From contig QVOM02000116.1 in the NCBI GenBank assembly GCA_003586115.2, forward strand, positions 42,184,197 to 42,248,196: a stretch of 64,000 bases of DNA. Reading direction: 5' to 3'. Both the position numbers and the translations under genes were made by a program. This DNA comes from Salvator merianae. Taxonomy: Eukaryota > Chordata > Lepidosauria > Squamata > Teiidae. Under the pieces are notes generated by a model, which saw only the letters and a list, made by a program, of their open reading frames with translations, searched no databases and was not told the DNA's origin. Numbering within the stretch: position 1 is the stretch's first letter; every line of letters starts with the position of its first letter. Positions 35,880-47,747 of the stretch are shown one piece after another.

Positions 35880-36140
35880 CATGCTGACTGAATGATCCCA
35901 GCAGCTGGAGTGCTCCCAAGTGTGAAAACCACATGGGGAACACTCCAGAGGAGACCATCTGCCTTCAGTCTGCTTCAGTCACCACCATACAGAAAGGCAG
36001 CAGCAGCAGCTGGAGTGGACAACATGGCACTTGAAGCCCAGAACCATTTTTTTCTGATCTCTGGAAATGTCTCATGTTTCTTGGGCATGCAGTAGAATTC
36101 TTTCTGGTCTGCAGTGCCAGAGGTCAGGGAACGTTTGTTC
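35880..36140 (+). repeat. Unclassified interspersed repeat, copy B
   Basis: TCACCACCATACAGAAAGGC, AGCTGGAGTGGACAACATGG and TCTGGAAATGTCTCATG align with copy A (16263-16400) and copy C (51662-51775). It abuts a Harbinger-like element at 36181. Confidence 0.5.
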
Positions 36141-36177
36141 CTCAACTTCTGAAAGTAATTTAGGATAAGCAGCTATC

Positions 36178-36675
36178 TTAGGGCATATTCACACTTGCCT
36201 TTCTTGTTCTTGTATGGAGTGGACTCTCCCGTACTGAAAAAAGGAATCTGTCCCAAGCTGGGATAGATTGCTCCTGGTCCAGAACAAGGCCATGCACATT
36301 GCCATGGCTGGATCTATGCCAACCCCACCCCTGATTCTGAAGCTCACACCAACTTTGTGGGTCTTTGTCTGCTTTAAAGGCAGGAACAAAAGTTCTTGAC
36401 TTTTTGAGCTTCAGGGGGGAGGGGAGGATTTCAGTCATGCACCTTATTGCACTGCTGGAATTGGTCCTCCATGGTACAGACCCGAAAAAAGAAGACTACT
36501 GGTAAACAGACCTGGACGCCATTTTGGGCATCCTCATCCAATCTATGTTCCATCCTGTGCAAATGGAGTATATTAGGAAGTGAGAGAGCCTCTCTGGTCC
36601 ACTCTAAGGTGTGAAAAAAAGAAGCCCAGAAGCAGACTGTGGTCTGGTCCACTACCCAGTGTGAAAAGGCCCATA
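36178..36675. mobile_element. Harbinger-like MITE, about 492 bp
   Basis: The element is 36181-36672. The left end GGGCATATTCACACTTG (after TTA) pairs with the right end CAGTGTGAAAAGGCCC (before ATA). The trinucleotides differ at one base, as expected for an old duplication. The interior shares the GGAATTGGTCC and CTCCATCCTGTGCAAATGGAG style of blocks with the copy at 13998. Confidence 0.72.
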
Positions 36676-36990
36676 GAACTGTAGAATAATAGAGTTGAAA
36701 GGGATCTCCAAAATCTTCAAGTCCAAACCCTTGCTCAATTCAGGATTCACTAGACCATCCCAGACAAATGGCTGTCCAATCTCTGTTGGAAGACATCCAG
36801 TGAAGGGAAACTTACCACTTCATGAGGCCACCTATTACACTGTCTGACAGCTCTTACTGTCATGAAGTTTTTTTTCCCCCAATGACTAATCTGTATCTGT
36901 TTCCTTGACGTTTCATTCCATCTGAAGTCAGCTATCATATCCCTCCTCCCCTAATGGTGAGAATGACTACTAGCATACTCCTCAGTACTT
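36673..36990 (-). mobile_element. CR1 LINE 3' end, antisense
   Basis: ATAGAACTGTAGAATAATAG, then AGTTGAAAGGGATCTCC, GGCTGTCCAATCTCTGTTGG and CATTCCATCTGAAGTCAGC are the reverse complement of the CR1 3' region. The repeat ends directly at the right terminus of the Harbinger-like element, so one inserted beside or within the other. Confidence 0.82.
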
Positions 36991-36999
36991 CTCCTATTC

Positions 37000-38347
37000 C
37001 TAGCCTGAATAATTTGGTTTGGGCCAGGAGATGTTCTCAGCATTGTTCTCAGAAACAGCCTTAAATTCTTCAGCTTGGATGGATTTGATCAGGTGGGTCT
37101 GTCTCAGTCAGGAAGTCCTTGGGTAGAAGTGAAAACCTTTTGTACTACATGCAGGAAGTTGCATAACGATACTGAATAAACAACTAAATTAAAACAAACA
37201 TTTTAATGGAAAAATGCACAAAGGCATCCAAACCAATAATATGTTTTGAATTACTCTATCCCCCAACTTAGCATTCATCAAATGCACAAATAAATTTAAA
37301 AAAGTGTTTTCAACTGATGAAAATGCAGCTTTTCTGTTCCTGCTTGATCTCAGAATAGTTGATCTCACCTGCTGAAGTAGCCAAGATAAATTGAATTTTT
37401 ATCACTGATTCTGGGTAGGGAGAGCAAATGATCCAGAAATGGTGAAGTACTGTTAGAGATGCTGTTGATTCATGTGGTGTGTTGGATGGGGCCAAAGCTG
37501 ATTCTAATCAGTAATAGAGGAGAACAGGATTTTAAAAACACCAGTCATCATGGGATCACCTTACCACCCACATTTTGCCATGCATCTCTGCTTCTGGGTG
37601 ATATGGATTCAATCCCTCCTGGTGAAAGTTCAGAAAACAATTAGAAGCATGGAATATGGACATGAGCACAGCCACGTTAAAATGGAGCTTCCTGACTATA
37701 AGCAATGAAAATAGAATGGATACCTCTGTAAGATATCCACAAAAAAAATGGCTCAACAGGTTTCAGAGATTCACAGCCTTGAAGTGAAGCATGGAGATGC
37801 ATAGATGAATACATACTCACAGTGGATAGCCTTTTTGGATGTTTCTGGCAAATAATTCAAGTGGGGATTTATAACCTTTGTGGTAACTCTTGCAGTTCAG
37901 TATGTATTTTATCTACCAAAGAAAGGCAGTGGACAATACTGATAAATTACTTTTCTCTCTCTTCCAAATTCTGCATTAACAGTTGACCTCATTTTCCATG
38001 GAGGTAACAAGGGAAATCATCCTGCATTTATATGTATTTTCTTCCCTCTCATTTAAGGAACAAAATGAGGCATAGACCTTGACACCAATTACTAGTCCGG
38101 GATATCTCCATGAGTCCAAGAAGGCACCGACTGCCACATGAACTATCTGATCAAATAATTAGTATTAATGAGTGGGATACTGGTTCAGTTTGATTGAAGT
38201 TCTGGATTGGTGAACCAGTACATATTTGGTTTGATGAAAACCTCCACAAACATGAATTGTTCAACTGCATTTTCAAACACGAACTGAACTTTGCCAAAAG
38301 TTGTAGTGCACATTACAACAGATAAAAGTAGATGGGTCATTAATATA
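37000..38347. other. Unannotated sequence
   Basis: No gene. A stretch with TTGATGAAAACC and GAACTGAACTTTG at 38180-38300 resembles the interior motifs of the hAT-like elements, but no TAGGGATGTGC-type terminus was located. Confidence 0.4.
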
Positions 38348-38558
38348 GACTGTATCTACACATGGGAAGAAAAGCAGCTCATAAGCCCCTTAAGGACACT
38401 AGTGTGTGGCCTTCTTATTCCATCTCTAATCTACCTTTTCTAGTCTAGAATGTTCATGCATGGGGGAGGGGCAGACTGGTGTGTAAACAATCCAATTGCC
38501 AACCACTTCTAAGCCATCAAGGTGTCTTTTTTTTTTTTACTGCATGTGATTGCAGCCA
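38348..38558. mobile_element. Foldback MITE (GGCTGCAATCACATGCAG termini)
   Basis: It starts GACTGTATCTACACATGGG and ends ACTGCATGTGATTGCAGCC. The interior ATCTACCTTTTCTAGTCTAG and GGGGGAGGGGCAGACTGGTG matches 13574-13804 and, inverted, 51157-51391. Confidence 0.66.
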
Positions 38559-38559
38559 T

Positions 38560-39130
38560 AAGGCAATGTTCCCAAAATCATTAATAAAATGATCAAACAA
38601 ATGTGGTGATCTTTGACATGAGTCAATAATAAAATAAATCAATTTAGAGAGAAGTGATAGAATTAATAAACAAGTTTATTTTCTTAGAAAAAGAATAACA
38701 AATTCCTTTAAATTCTGGAGAAAAAAGGAAAACACATTTTGGTCATTTAAAAATTCTCCCTCTAATCATTTCTTAACTGAAATTACAATTCCAAATGTTC
38801 CCTCAGAATGCAAATAAGTTGTGAAATGCATCTTTAAGTGCCTCAGGTAATTTATTGCTAATTAAAATTGTATTCACCTATTGAAGACATTTTTTAAAGA
38901 GATCAAAAGCCAGTTTTCTGGCTGAAACGGCATGCCAAATTCCCCAAGTTAGGAGCTGAATCTGAAATAAATAAAATATATGTTCTGTGTGATGTGACTT
39001 TCTTTAGTTTTCCATTTTTTAAAGGTCTTTTAAAAAGCCCCTCATCAATTGGCATTGATTTAAAATACAATTCACAAAATTGTATGTCAAGAAAACACTG
39101 GTAGAGGCAATCTATACCAACAAGGTGAGC
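38560..39130. promoter_or_regulatory. Candidate conserved non-coding block, TAAT-rich
   Basis: Repeat-free, very AT-rich, with many homeodomain-type cores (ATTAATAAAATGATCAAA, GAATTAATAAAC, TTGCTAATTAAAAT, CATCAATTGGCATTGATTTA). It has the look of ancient enhancer sequence, but no comparison was available. Confidence 0.25.
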
Positions 39131-40013
39131 AAGAATATTGTGGCATTTCAATTAATGTAGAATCAGATTGCTCCAAACACATGCTCATAGTCTCATCTAC
39201 AGGGTGAAGCATTAAGCTCTTAGCCATGCAGCACTTGCTTAACCGTGAGGAAGAACCCTTCTACCAACTCAAGTAGCCTATTTGAGTGGCAAGGAACCTT
39301 TCTTAACTGCAAGAAATGTTTTTTCTCATCTTTCCCAGCTTATTACTTCCTGCTGTTTCCATCTAAATTCACTGACTTTACTCCTGCCATCCAGAGCAAT
39401 AATTCCCAAACTTGGATCCCATATGTTTTTGTACTGTAAGAGAAGCCAAACTATAGTCCTTCGAATGTTGATGAACTACAACTCCCATGAGTCATACACA
39501 TACCCTACAGCTATCAATCACAGTCATTGCATACAATTAACATTGTTTATTCAATCATTTCTTGGAATGAAGCAACAGAGGAAAATTCTGGTTCATCTCC
39601 AGCAGGACAAGGCAGGAGTTCCCTTAAGTTTTTGGTGGTGCCAAAAGACATTTGAACAAAAGCTGTCTTTTGAAATCATTCAGCACTAGTAATTGAAACC
39701 AATCCTTCTATCAGTGGGACTTCAAAATTCAAATTAGGATTTTTGGAAAGTTTAATAGGTTTTATTGTTGCAGAGCTGAAAGTCTTCTCCATTTTCATGA
39801 CTAGTTTCTGCAATACCAGGGTGGGTGGGCTCTTCTTCCATACTTTGTGGTCGTTTTGAGGGCTGAGATGTCAGCAGCCCTGCAAAAACTTCCCTGATCT
39901 TGCCCTGTTATTTAATAGCTTGGTGACATTTTCCTTCCTGCTTCTCTATGTCCCACTGAACTTAATCTAGTTATCATTCTGTACAACCTAGATCTATTAA
40001 ACATCTATATGAG
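39131..40013. other. Mostly unannotated; one CAACTCCCAT fragment
   Basis: GAACTACAACTCCCATGAGT at about 39473-39492 is a piece of the foldback repeat seen whole at 40014. The 135-codon frame at 39282-39689 (+) shows no domain and runs through this repeat. Confidence 0.45.
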
Positions 40014-40141
40014 AGGTGTGCAACTGTGGCCCTCCATTTTTCTCTGAACTATAACAGCCATCATTCCTTACCTTTGGCTACCCTGGCTGAGGCTGATGAG
40101 AGTTGCTCTTCAGAAACATCTGGAGAGTCACAGTGTACACA
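40014..40141. mobile_element. Short foldback repeat with CTATAACAGCCATCATTCC core
   Basis: The left end TGTGCAACTGTGGCCCTCCA and the inverted right end TGTGTACACTGTGACTCTCC pair as terminal repeats. The centre matches the 'actacaactcccatcatccctggc...gctgatgggagttgtagt' element common in reptile genomes. It is non-coding. Confidence 0.65.
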
Positions 40142-41522
40142 CCCATTAAGTTGGAGCTAGCTGAATGTGGACACCCAACCCTAAGCCCATCTCCACCATT
40201 CCACCAGGGGATGCAGCTTTTGATGAACTTGTCAATAAAGTGAAAGAACTGGAGATCCTCTCTTTACACTAGTGCCAGTGCCTGGGCTATAATCTTCTCC
40301 CAATAACACTGCATCAAATGATCCCAATCAAGGCTACAGGCTGTTACTGCCAGCACACTTGCATTGGGTCACACCAGTCAGGTCATGGCTGTGAACCTCT
40401 TCTGATGATGATGCTAGGACAAACAGCCCAGTGTCAGGCTGCAGGTGACTGAGACAGATGAGGGGGAACTGTAGCTGTTGCTGCCTGGTTTTCTGGCTCC
40501 ACTGTGACAGTGGCACAGCGACTGAGTACCATCTGTATCTATCATCTGCTGAGCCAAAGGAAGAACAAAGCTCTGAGCCCATGAACCTCCTTCTGCCAGT
40601 GATGCTGCATGGCAGCTAGGGAATTGGGAAGCACATCTTCATCTCCTTATCTCTGAGTGTTGCCTGAAAGAACATATACTCCAGTGTGCCTTGCTGAACT
40701 TACAGATCTGGCATCCTACATGTTGCCTCTGTGCTGCTGATTTCTCAGCATATCTTGAGAGCACCATCCTGTTGGGTGAGATTGTCCTCTAGTTTACCAT
40801 AAGCCTGAATTTTGGAATTCAAGCTGGGTGAGCTTGTGTGATTTTTTGGAAAAGGCTATCTGATATTTATACAGACTTGATGTATTTTAATTTGGGGCCT
40901 GAGTGGCAGAAGCCCAGATTAGACCAATTTTAAATACGGGTTACAAACCATTTACCTTTTTATGTGGCAACTGATTTGGTAATTTTGACTGCAAGATAAT
41001 TCAAAGATGAATTATAAGGTGACCCCAGTGGAACTCAGAATTTGATTTACATAATTTGTATTACTGGATTTATTTACATTTTGCAAAAAGTCAAAGGGAG
41101 GGATTTTACTCTAATGACATAGATTTCTCAAGTCATGGTGACAGTCCAAAAGCAGACAGCACAGTCCCATCTGTCATTTGTGAGTGAAAGCAATGATGTC
41201 TGCATGAGAAGCAGCCCCAAATGAACTTAGTCTAGCATCAAAATGAGCACTAATGGAAATAAATTACTGTGCAAAATGAAGTGAATGATTAATGTGATGT
41301 TGCACTGCAGGGCATGAGAAATGGGTAGAAGGAGATAATGGGAAACTGAAAGAAAAAAATATTCTATGGTTCCTATAGCTATGTCATCTTCATCCACATC
41401 CCATGTATGTTCAGAAGTCCAAAGAAGAGGGTTATGTGTCAGCAATGTCATGCTCTAGTTGTAAGTATGATTGTGGAATGGATTTAATATACTAATTAAA
41501 TGCCAGTGTTATATAGTAGGTA
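40142..41522. other. Unannotated sequence
   Basis: No gene or recognisable transposon. Confidence 0.45.
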
Positions 41523-41524
41523 GT

Positions 41525-41592
<68 letters not shown>
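41523..41592. repeat. Compound (GT)n-(GA)n microsatellite
   Basis: About 13 GT units run directly into about 20 GA units. Confidence 0.98.
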
Positions 41593-41594
<2 letters not shown>

Positions 41595-42235
41595 TATGAG
41601 ATTAGGTCTCCATTTTAAAATCTAGATGGCTTCATTCTGGGCACATGGGGGAGATACTGTGATTGCTGCTGAAAATGGCACCTTCTTGTCACCACTTTTG
41701 AGCATGGCGATGCCACTTTCAGTGGCACCTCCACTGAGGGCAGCAAAATTGTGTTTGAAAATGACACCTTGATCAGTGATTTCATATGGTAATTAGGTGC
41801 CACAATCATCATGAGGCATCAGCTGTCACCACAAGTGGAGAGACGGCAACAGAAGATGCTTTACCAGGCACATTCTTGGGTAATTGGAGACGTGGCTTGC
41901 ATTTCAAGTTGGACACTGAGACCAACTCAATATATTTGTTTAAAGCAGCACGGCAAACAGTTCCTCCTTCCTCATGAAGCCAAGCAGCCTAGTGCTGATG
42001 GCCACCAAAGTTATTATGGAACCTGAGCTAAGTAAGCCTTACAAGTGCCACTCTTTCTCATGGACTGTCCAAATGCATTAATGATAAGTGAAACAACAAA
42101 GCATTTGTTGCCCATTTGTAATATCCTTTCTGATATGACTTTCTCTGCTCAGTGGTTAGATCAGTTCTTTGAAAGATCATAGGTACTCAAATGATACTTT
42201 TATAAGAAAGGAAGTTTGGGGGCTAAAACTGACCA
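41593..42235. other. Unannotated sequence
   Basis: No gene. CACCTTCTTGTCACCACTTTT and related GGCACC/GGTGCC motifs recur around 41675-41800, hinting at a decayed foldback. Confidence 0.4.
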
Positions 42236-43590
42236 TTAAGAACATAAGAGAAGCCCTGGTATCAAAGCCCATCTAGTCCATCATTCTGTTTCTCGCAATG
42301 GTCCAGCAATTGCTTCTGGGCGATCCCAAGTAGAAGAGAAAAACAAAACCTTTATCTGTTCTCAGCTTCCTGTAAATGGCCTTTAGAGACATCCTTCCTG
42401 TCTCTCCAACTTGGCCGTAGTACCTAGTAGCCACTGATATACTTGTCCTCCATGAGTTTGTCTAACCCTTTCTTAAAATTATCCAGGCTAGTTGCTATAA
42501 CCACCTCTTCTGGCAGTAAATTCCATAGGCTTGTGACCTTTTTGCAGGTCCAAACTCTCCTGCTCATCAGCTTCACAATTTGTCTCTATCCATCTTTTCC
42601 ACATCATGCGTGATTTTATCAACTTCAATCAGATTACCTCTTAAGTGTCTCTTCAAGGCTGAAGAGGCATAGACATTGCAGCCTGATCTTGTAAGGGAGG
42701 TGATCCAGTCCCAGCACCCTGATCATTCTGCTTGCCCTTTTCTGCACCTTTTCCAGTTCCATACTATCCTTACTGAGGTGTAGTGTCCAGAATTGTATAC
42801 AATATTCCAAATGTGGTATCACCATAGAATTATAAAGATGCACAATGACACTTGTAGATTTATTTTCTAATCCCTTCCTAACTACTCCTATTACTAAATA
42901 TGGTTGGTTTGGTTTTTTAATTGCTGCTGCACATTAGGTTGACATCTTCATTATGCTATCCACCAGAAACACAAGGTTCCTTTCCTCGTCCATTAGTTTA
43001 TAGATGTTATTGAGGTTCTTTACCCAAATGTACATCATTTTACACTTACTGAGACTGAAGCACATTTGCCACTTGGTTGACCACTCACCTAATGTCAAGA
43101 GGTTCCTGTGGAGCTCTTCACAATCTCTTTCAGTTTTACTACCCTGGATAATTTAGTGCTATCTCACTATTTACTCCTACTTCTAGATCACTTATGAATA
43201 AATTAAAAGGCACGGATTCCAGTACTGAACCTTGGGGACACCACCTTTTACTTCTTTTCACTTTGAGAATTGTCCATTTACTGCTACAATCTGTTTCTTG
43301 TCCTTCAGTCAGTAACTAATCCAGGACAGGAACTGTCTTCTTATTCCATGACTGATGAGTTTAATCAGGAACCTTTCATCAAGGACTTTGTCAAAAGTCC
43401 TCTGAAAGTCCAGATAGACAATGTCAACTGAATTGCCTTTATCCAGATGCTTCTTGACACTACCAAAGAATTCCACCAAATTAACAAGACATTATTTACC
43501 CTTGCAAAAGCCATGTTAGAAAATCAGAAATTTCACATTTGAGTTTTTTAAGAACACTCAGATGTGCCCCAGCAATTTGTTAGAATGTAG
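42236..43590 (-). mobile_element. CR1 LINE, 5'-truncated, with reverse-transcriptase remnant
   Basis: On the minus strand the element runs from the thumb-side RT region to the 3' end. Around 43242-43174 the sequence reads GVP, then after a 1-base shift GSVLESVPFNLFISDLEV, the degenerate RT block whose consensus is GVPQGSVLGPxLFNxFINDL. At 42843-42634 an intact frame of 69 codons includes VIPHLEYCIQFWTLHLSKDS, then ELEKVQKRASRMI and LCLFSLEETLKR, the CR1 C-terminal signature. The 3' UTR ends near TTCTCTTATGTTCTTAA. CR1 copies by target-primed reverse transcription; this copy lacks the endonuclease and has several frame breaks, so it is dead. Confidence 0.92.
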
Positions 43591-45999
43591 AAATAGAAAA
43601 AAACAAAGAGGGGAAAGGGGCAAGTCAACCGGGCATGCCAACAATCCATCTGATCTGCCCCCTTTGTGTCTGTCCTACACATAGACTCTTCTTAATCAAG
43701 TTTACAATAGAAGTGCCTCTGAGCGAGGCTTGTATTCCTGTTAAAAACCATGTATGTCAAGTGAATGCAGGCTTCTCTTTGAAACTGAGTGAAGCACCAA
43801 CATTAGAACACAGGCCTCACACATGCATATCTCATATTTTTAAATAAGTGCAGGCAGATAATGCAGCAGAACATTTGCTCCCCTTTTCATTCCCCAGGGG
43901 GCTAAGAATTTTCCTTCCACTGGTTAGATGCCATCAAGTTTGAGCAACCTACATCTTGAGTAAAGACATTGCCCAGCCAAGTTCTGGCTCCCTTTTCCTG
44001 CCTGCTAGCCTTCATCCAACAGCCTCTTTTGGGCCTATTGATCTCGGATGCTGCTTGGTAGTATGATTTCTTCTTTGAACCATTTATCATATCTTGGCTA
44101 GCCCAACAGGACTGAAAGCCAGCTGCTCTTGGTACTGAAGCTTACAAAGGTCTAACAGACAAACTACAGTCTTCCCAATGCTTAGTGCCAAGAGATCAAT
44201 TTCATCCCTTCTCAGTTATGCTTCGCTTTCCTATTTATTCCTCTGTTGGCTCTCACAATATTTGCCTTCCTGATTCTTGAATTTGCTTCCTATGTATATC
44301 ACAGGCCACCATGTGTGTGGGGAGGGCATTTTGTATGTGTGTGTGTGGTGGACAAGGCTGAACTGAGCAACCCAGACCAAAACTGAATGGCCTATCTTTG
44401 ACCAAAGTGCCAACCAGGGTTTTTTTTTAGCTGGATACCCAGAAGCTGCACATTTCAGGGGCTGGTTCTGGGAGTCCAGCAAAATGGTGCTGGGCTCCTC
44501 ACACCAAACAGACCAAAACAACCACTTATTACCATTCACACATGAGCAGATGGTTTGGTCCACCTGTGGAGAATACCACGATAAAGCTGTCTCATTTTGG
44601 AGTGGGCTATGGTGTCAGTTCTCACCAAGGTCCATTCCAATGCTGTGTCCATGTGGACACAGCTTTTTTGAGGAGGGATGGTCCCTCCAGTAGACTGGTC
44701 TACGGTGTGGATGAAATGTTCCTTGGGGGCTGCTGGCCTAATCCAGCAGTTCAGTGTGGGCACAGCCTTAGTTTGACCTTTACTGAGATAGAGTGACTAG
44801 AGTATACAGGTGAGAATGAAAATATTTTTTGCAGCAGTGTTGTTATATGTAGAACAGAGTTATACATGTTCTGAAAAGCAAAGGCTATCCATTAAGTAAT
44901 TAGTTATATATTTTTACTCAGCAGGAGACATGATACCTGCAAACTCAGCCTTGTTACACTTTGAAGTTTATCTCCTCAAAGCACATTAAGTTTTCCTTGC
45001 CCTTTAGAGATCCATGGATAACTGCCGCTTGCAACAGCAATACAGACTGTTACTCCTTTAAATGATAGAAACACCCAAGTCCATATCCAACCTTTTTGTT
45101 AACCCCTAAAGCCAAATAGCTGTTTTGCTATGACAGGTAGCCAAACCTTTGGAGTGCAGTATGGGGATTTCTTTCAGATAACCTCTCTGACAGGCATTCT
45201 GGATAAGCCACACAACTTTTTCCCATAATCCTTCAGTGTCTCTGAGGCCAGTCTCTGACAGAAGGAACTCTGTGCTTTTAACACTATGTGTGAGAGGAAG
45301 ACATTGAGAGCTGGCTATTACGGCTCATGGCAGAACTTCTTTACTTATTGATTACAAATCATTGTGTGCAATTGGGTGTGAAATGATGTGACCTCCAAAT
45401 TTATTAGTCTGCACCTGCCACTTGTGTGCCAAAAGACTGTGGCCTCTGTCTAGCAATTAAATAGTGACAATCTAGTTTACAACCTGTTTGACACTATCTA
45501 TATCCTCCATCTCTAAACATATAAAGAATCCTATATCACCCCATCGTTTCACTAGCAGCCATAAGGGATGTGATGCTCAACAAATCAAGGTACTCCCCCC
45601 ACCACCACCAAAAAAAGAAAGAAAGAAACCTATGTAAACTGTTCCTTCTCTTCCAATGAAGCCCGGATTTTATTTTTTCATCCAAAAGCAAATCCTTTGG
45701 GGAATATGGAAAGATGTGGAGTTTTCATGGATGCCCTACTTATTTTGATACAAACACCACAGCTGCTCTGCTCCTCAGCTCTAGAATCATGTAATGACTC
45801 TGTTTTTCTTTCTCGCTCTGAACAGGTGTCTTGCTTTTTTTTTCAAAGCAAAAAGAAAGCTAAAAATAAAACAGAAAGTAGAACTACAGAGAGTGAAGGA
45901 AAACAAAGTTGAGAATATACTTTCAAATATTGCCTTTTTAGTATACTTTCTGGAAAGAAGATGGTGTGTTTTCAATTAAGAAGCAATTTTCTCATTCTC
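43591..45999. other. Mostly unannotated; possible MITE near 44340-44770
   Basis: No gene. The more GC-rich stretch 44340-44770 ends CAGTGTGGGCACAGCCTTAG and contains TGTCCATGTGGACACAGC (an inverted repeat), features of the longer Harbinger-like elements, but matching termini were not established. Elsewhere AT-rich with A/T tracts. Confidence 0.4.
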
Positions 46000-46410
46000 A
46001 ATAAATGTTGCATTAATGATGATACTTGGCAAGAGTGGTTTTTTTTCTTTTTCAATTCATTGTATGAATCAAAATATGCCTTTTCAGAATCCTATTGGAT
46101 ACAGTAGGGCTTATTTTAAATTAATGCATATTATCAAGCCACAAAGCTGCAGTCAGTGTTTATCTGATCCTCCTCTCCTAGCATAGCTGCATTTAGCAAT
46201 ATTTAGCAATAGTCTGCCAAAGGCCTGCATAATTTGACATCCTGCTGAGTCAGCAAATTACCTAGTGTCTTGTAATCTCACCTTGCATTTAGTATTATCA
46301 GTATTAATATTATGAAGCAGGCCATACGTCTGTAAGCTCTGCTTGTGACCTTCATATGTGTGTCTGGATTCAATAGCAGCCCATTGATTAGTGCTACAAG
46401 GATGACAGGT
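46000..46410. promoter_or_regulatory. Candidate conserved non-coding block
   Basis: Repeat-free AT-rich sequence with TTAAATTAATGCATATTA (POU/homeodomain-like), a tandem ATTTAGCAAT pair at 46192-46210 and CTGCTGAGTCAGCAAATTA, the last containing a TGCTGAGTCAGCA MARE/AP-1-type palindrome at 46244-46256. The exact 13-bp MARE is the strongest individual motif. Regulatory function is inferred. Confidence 0.3.
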
Positions 46411-46570
46411 GAGAAGAAGAGGTTCATTTGGAAGACCCCTTTAAATGCTACTAAAACAAACTTTGATTTTTAGGAGGCCTAAATTTTAGGATGCTAATTT
46501 GGTAAATTTCTACAGGGACATTTTCCTTTTCCCAGTGGCTTCACAGAATAGCTGTCTGGTTGCGATGACT

Positions 46571-47114
46571 GGGGCCCTTTAGTCTAGAAAAGAGGTATGA
46601 TAGAAGGGTGTGGAATTATACACAGAATGCTTAAAGTGGGTAGGAATAAGTTTTTATCCTTTTCTCAAAATACTAGAACCAGTAGTCATCCAAAGAAACA
46701 GAATCCTGGACAAATCAGGAAAGGCAAAAAGACTTTGTTACTTCATTATTGATTTTTACGGAACACATAGTTAAACTTTGGAATTCTCTCCCCTGAGTTG
46801 TGATCTTGGCCACCAGTCTGGATGGTTTCGAAAAAGGTTTGGCCAATTCATGGAAGACAGGGCTACTGATTGCTATATGCCCTTATGACAGAAGGAGGTG
46901 GTCTGCCTCTGAAGGCCAGATGCTGGAAAACTGCTAGCAGAACTTGGTGCTAAAGTCCTGCTGGTGGGTTTCCTTGTACAGCTGGTTGGCCACTGCGAGA
47001 ACACACTGCCATACTGCATTGCTAATGGATCTGATCCAGTGGAGCACTTTGTTCTTTTGTCAGGTGAAATGGGCCTTTGAAGTCGTATGACCAGGACTTT
47101 TCTTATGTTCCTAA
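46571..47114 (+). mobile_element. CR1 LINE 3' end, sense
   Basis: The plus strand begins at the CR1 C-terminal coding signature (SLEKRYDRRVWNYTQ). It continues with the AACACATAGTTAAACTTTGG, AATTCTCTCCC and GGATGGTTTCGAAAAAGG region and the 3' end (GCTGGTTGGCCACTGCGAGA, CTGATCCAGTGGAGC, CTTATGTTC). It is 5'-truncated and frameshifted. Confidence 0.88.
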
Positions 47115-47325
47115 CTGGCAAAATTGGCAGAAGGCAATGAATAGTATGCATTTGTTACACTCAGAAGAATCTGTTATTATGGTGCCCCAGTAGGAATGAA
47201 TCTTGTAAGCAGCTAAAATCAGCAGCTGAAATTTGTTTGTAAATTTTAGTTGCTCACCAAGAAAAAAAAGAGTCTATCATGGTATTGAATTTCATTGGAA
47301 AACAAACAGATTTTACAAGCTTCCC
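47115..47325. other. Unannotated sequence
   Basis: Nothing recognised between the CR1 tail and the orphan poly-T insertion. Confidence 0.4.
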
Positions 47326-47371
47326 TTTGACAGATCTTTTTTCTTTTTCTTTTTCTTTTTTTGACAGATCT
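47326..47371 (-). mobile_element. Orphan poly-A insertion with 12-bp target duplication
   Basis: TTTGACAGATCT occurs at 47326-47337 and again exactly at 47360-47371. The 22 bases between are only T with three interspersed C. This is what a LINE-mediated insertion looks like when only the A-tail (here on the minus strand) was copied before integration. Confidence 0.7.
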
Positions 47372-47747
47372 ATTTCTGATGCACTGAGTGTCTATAAATT
47401 CAAACTGACATTATGTTTGCAATTAGGGCAAGCTGAGGTGTAATGTAACCAGATGCTCTTCACAGAAATCTTAGAAGTTCTGTGGAATATAGATTTCAAA
47501 GGACTATTAACCTCCCTTTTGTCGAGGATATAACTGCTTGATGATTCCTGTTAGTTAAGTCAACATTCTCTGGTAAACAATTGCCCTCTTAAATTTCTGA
47601 ACATGCCTTTTAACATTTCAAATGCAAAATCTGGGTGGGTGAGAGTGAGGATAAATTAATAAATACTGCAATTCGAAAACAAGCAAATAATTAAATGCCT
47701 GGCTTTGGAGAGGTTGAGGTCAGATGTTCTTGGAGCATCCCTTCTCC
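47372..47747. other. Unannotated sequence
   Basis: No gene; AT-rich with no recognised repeat. Confidence 0.4.
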
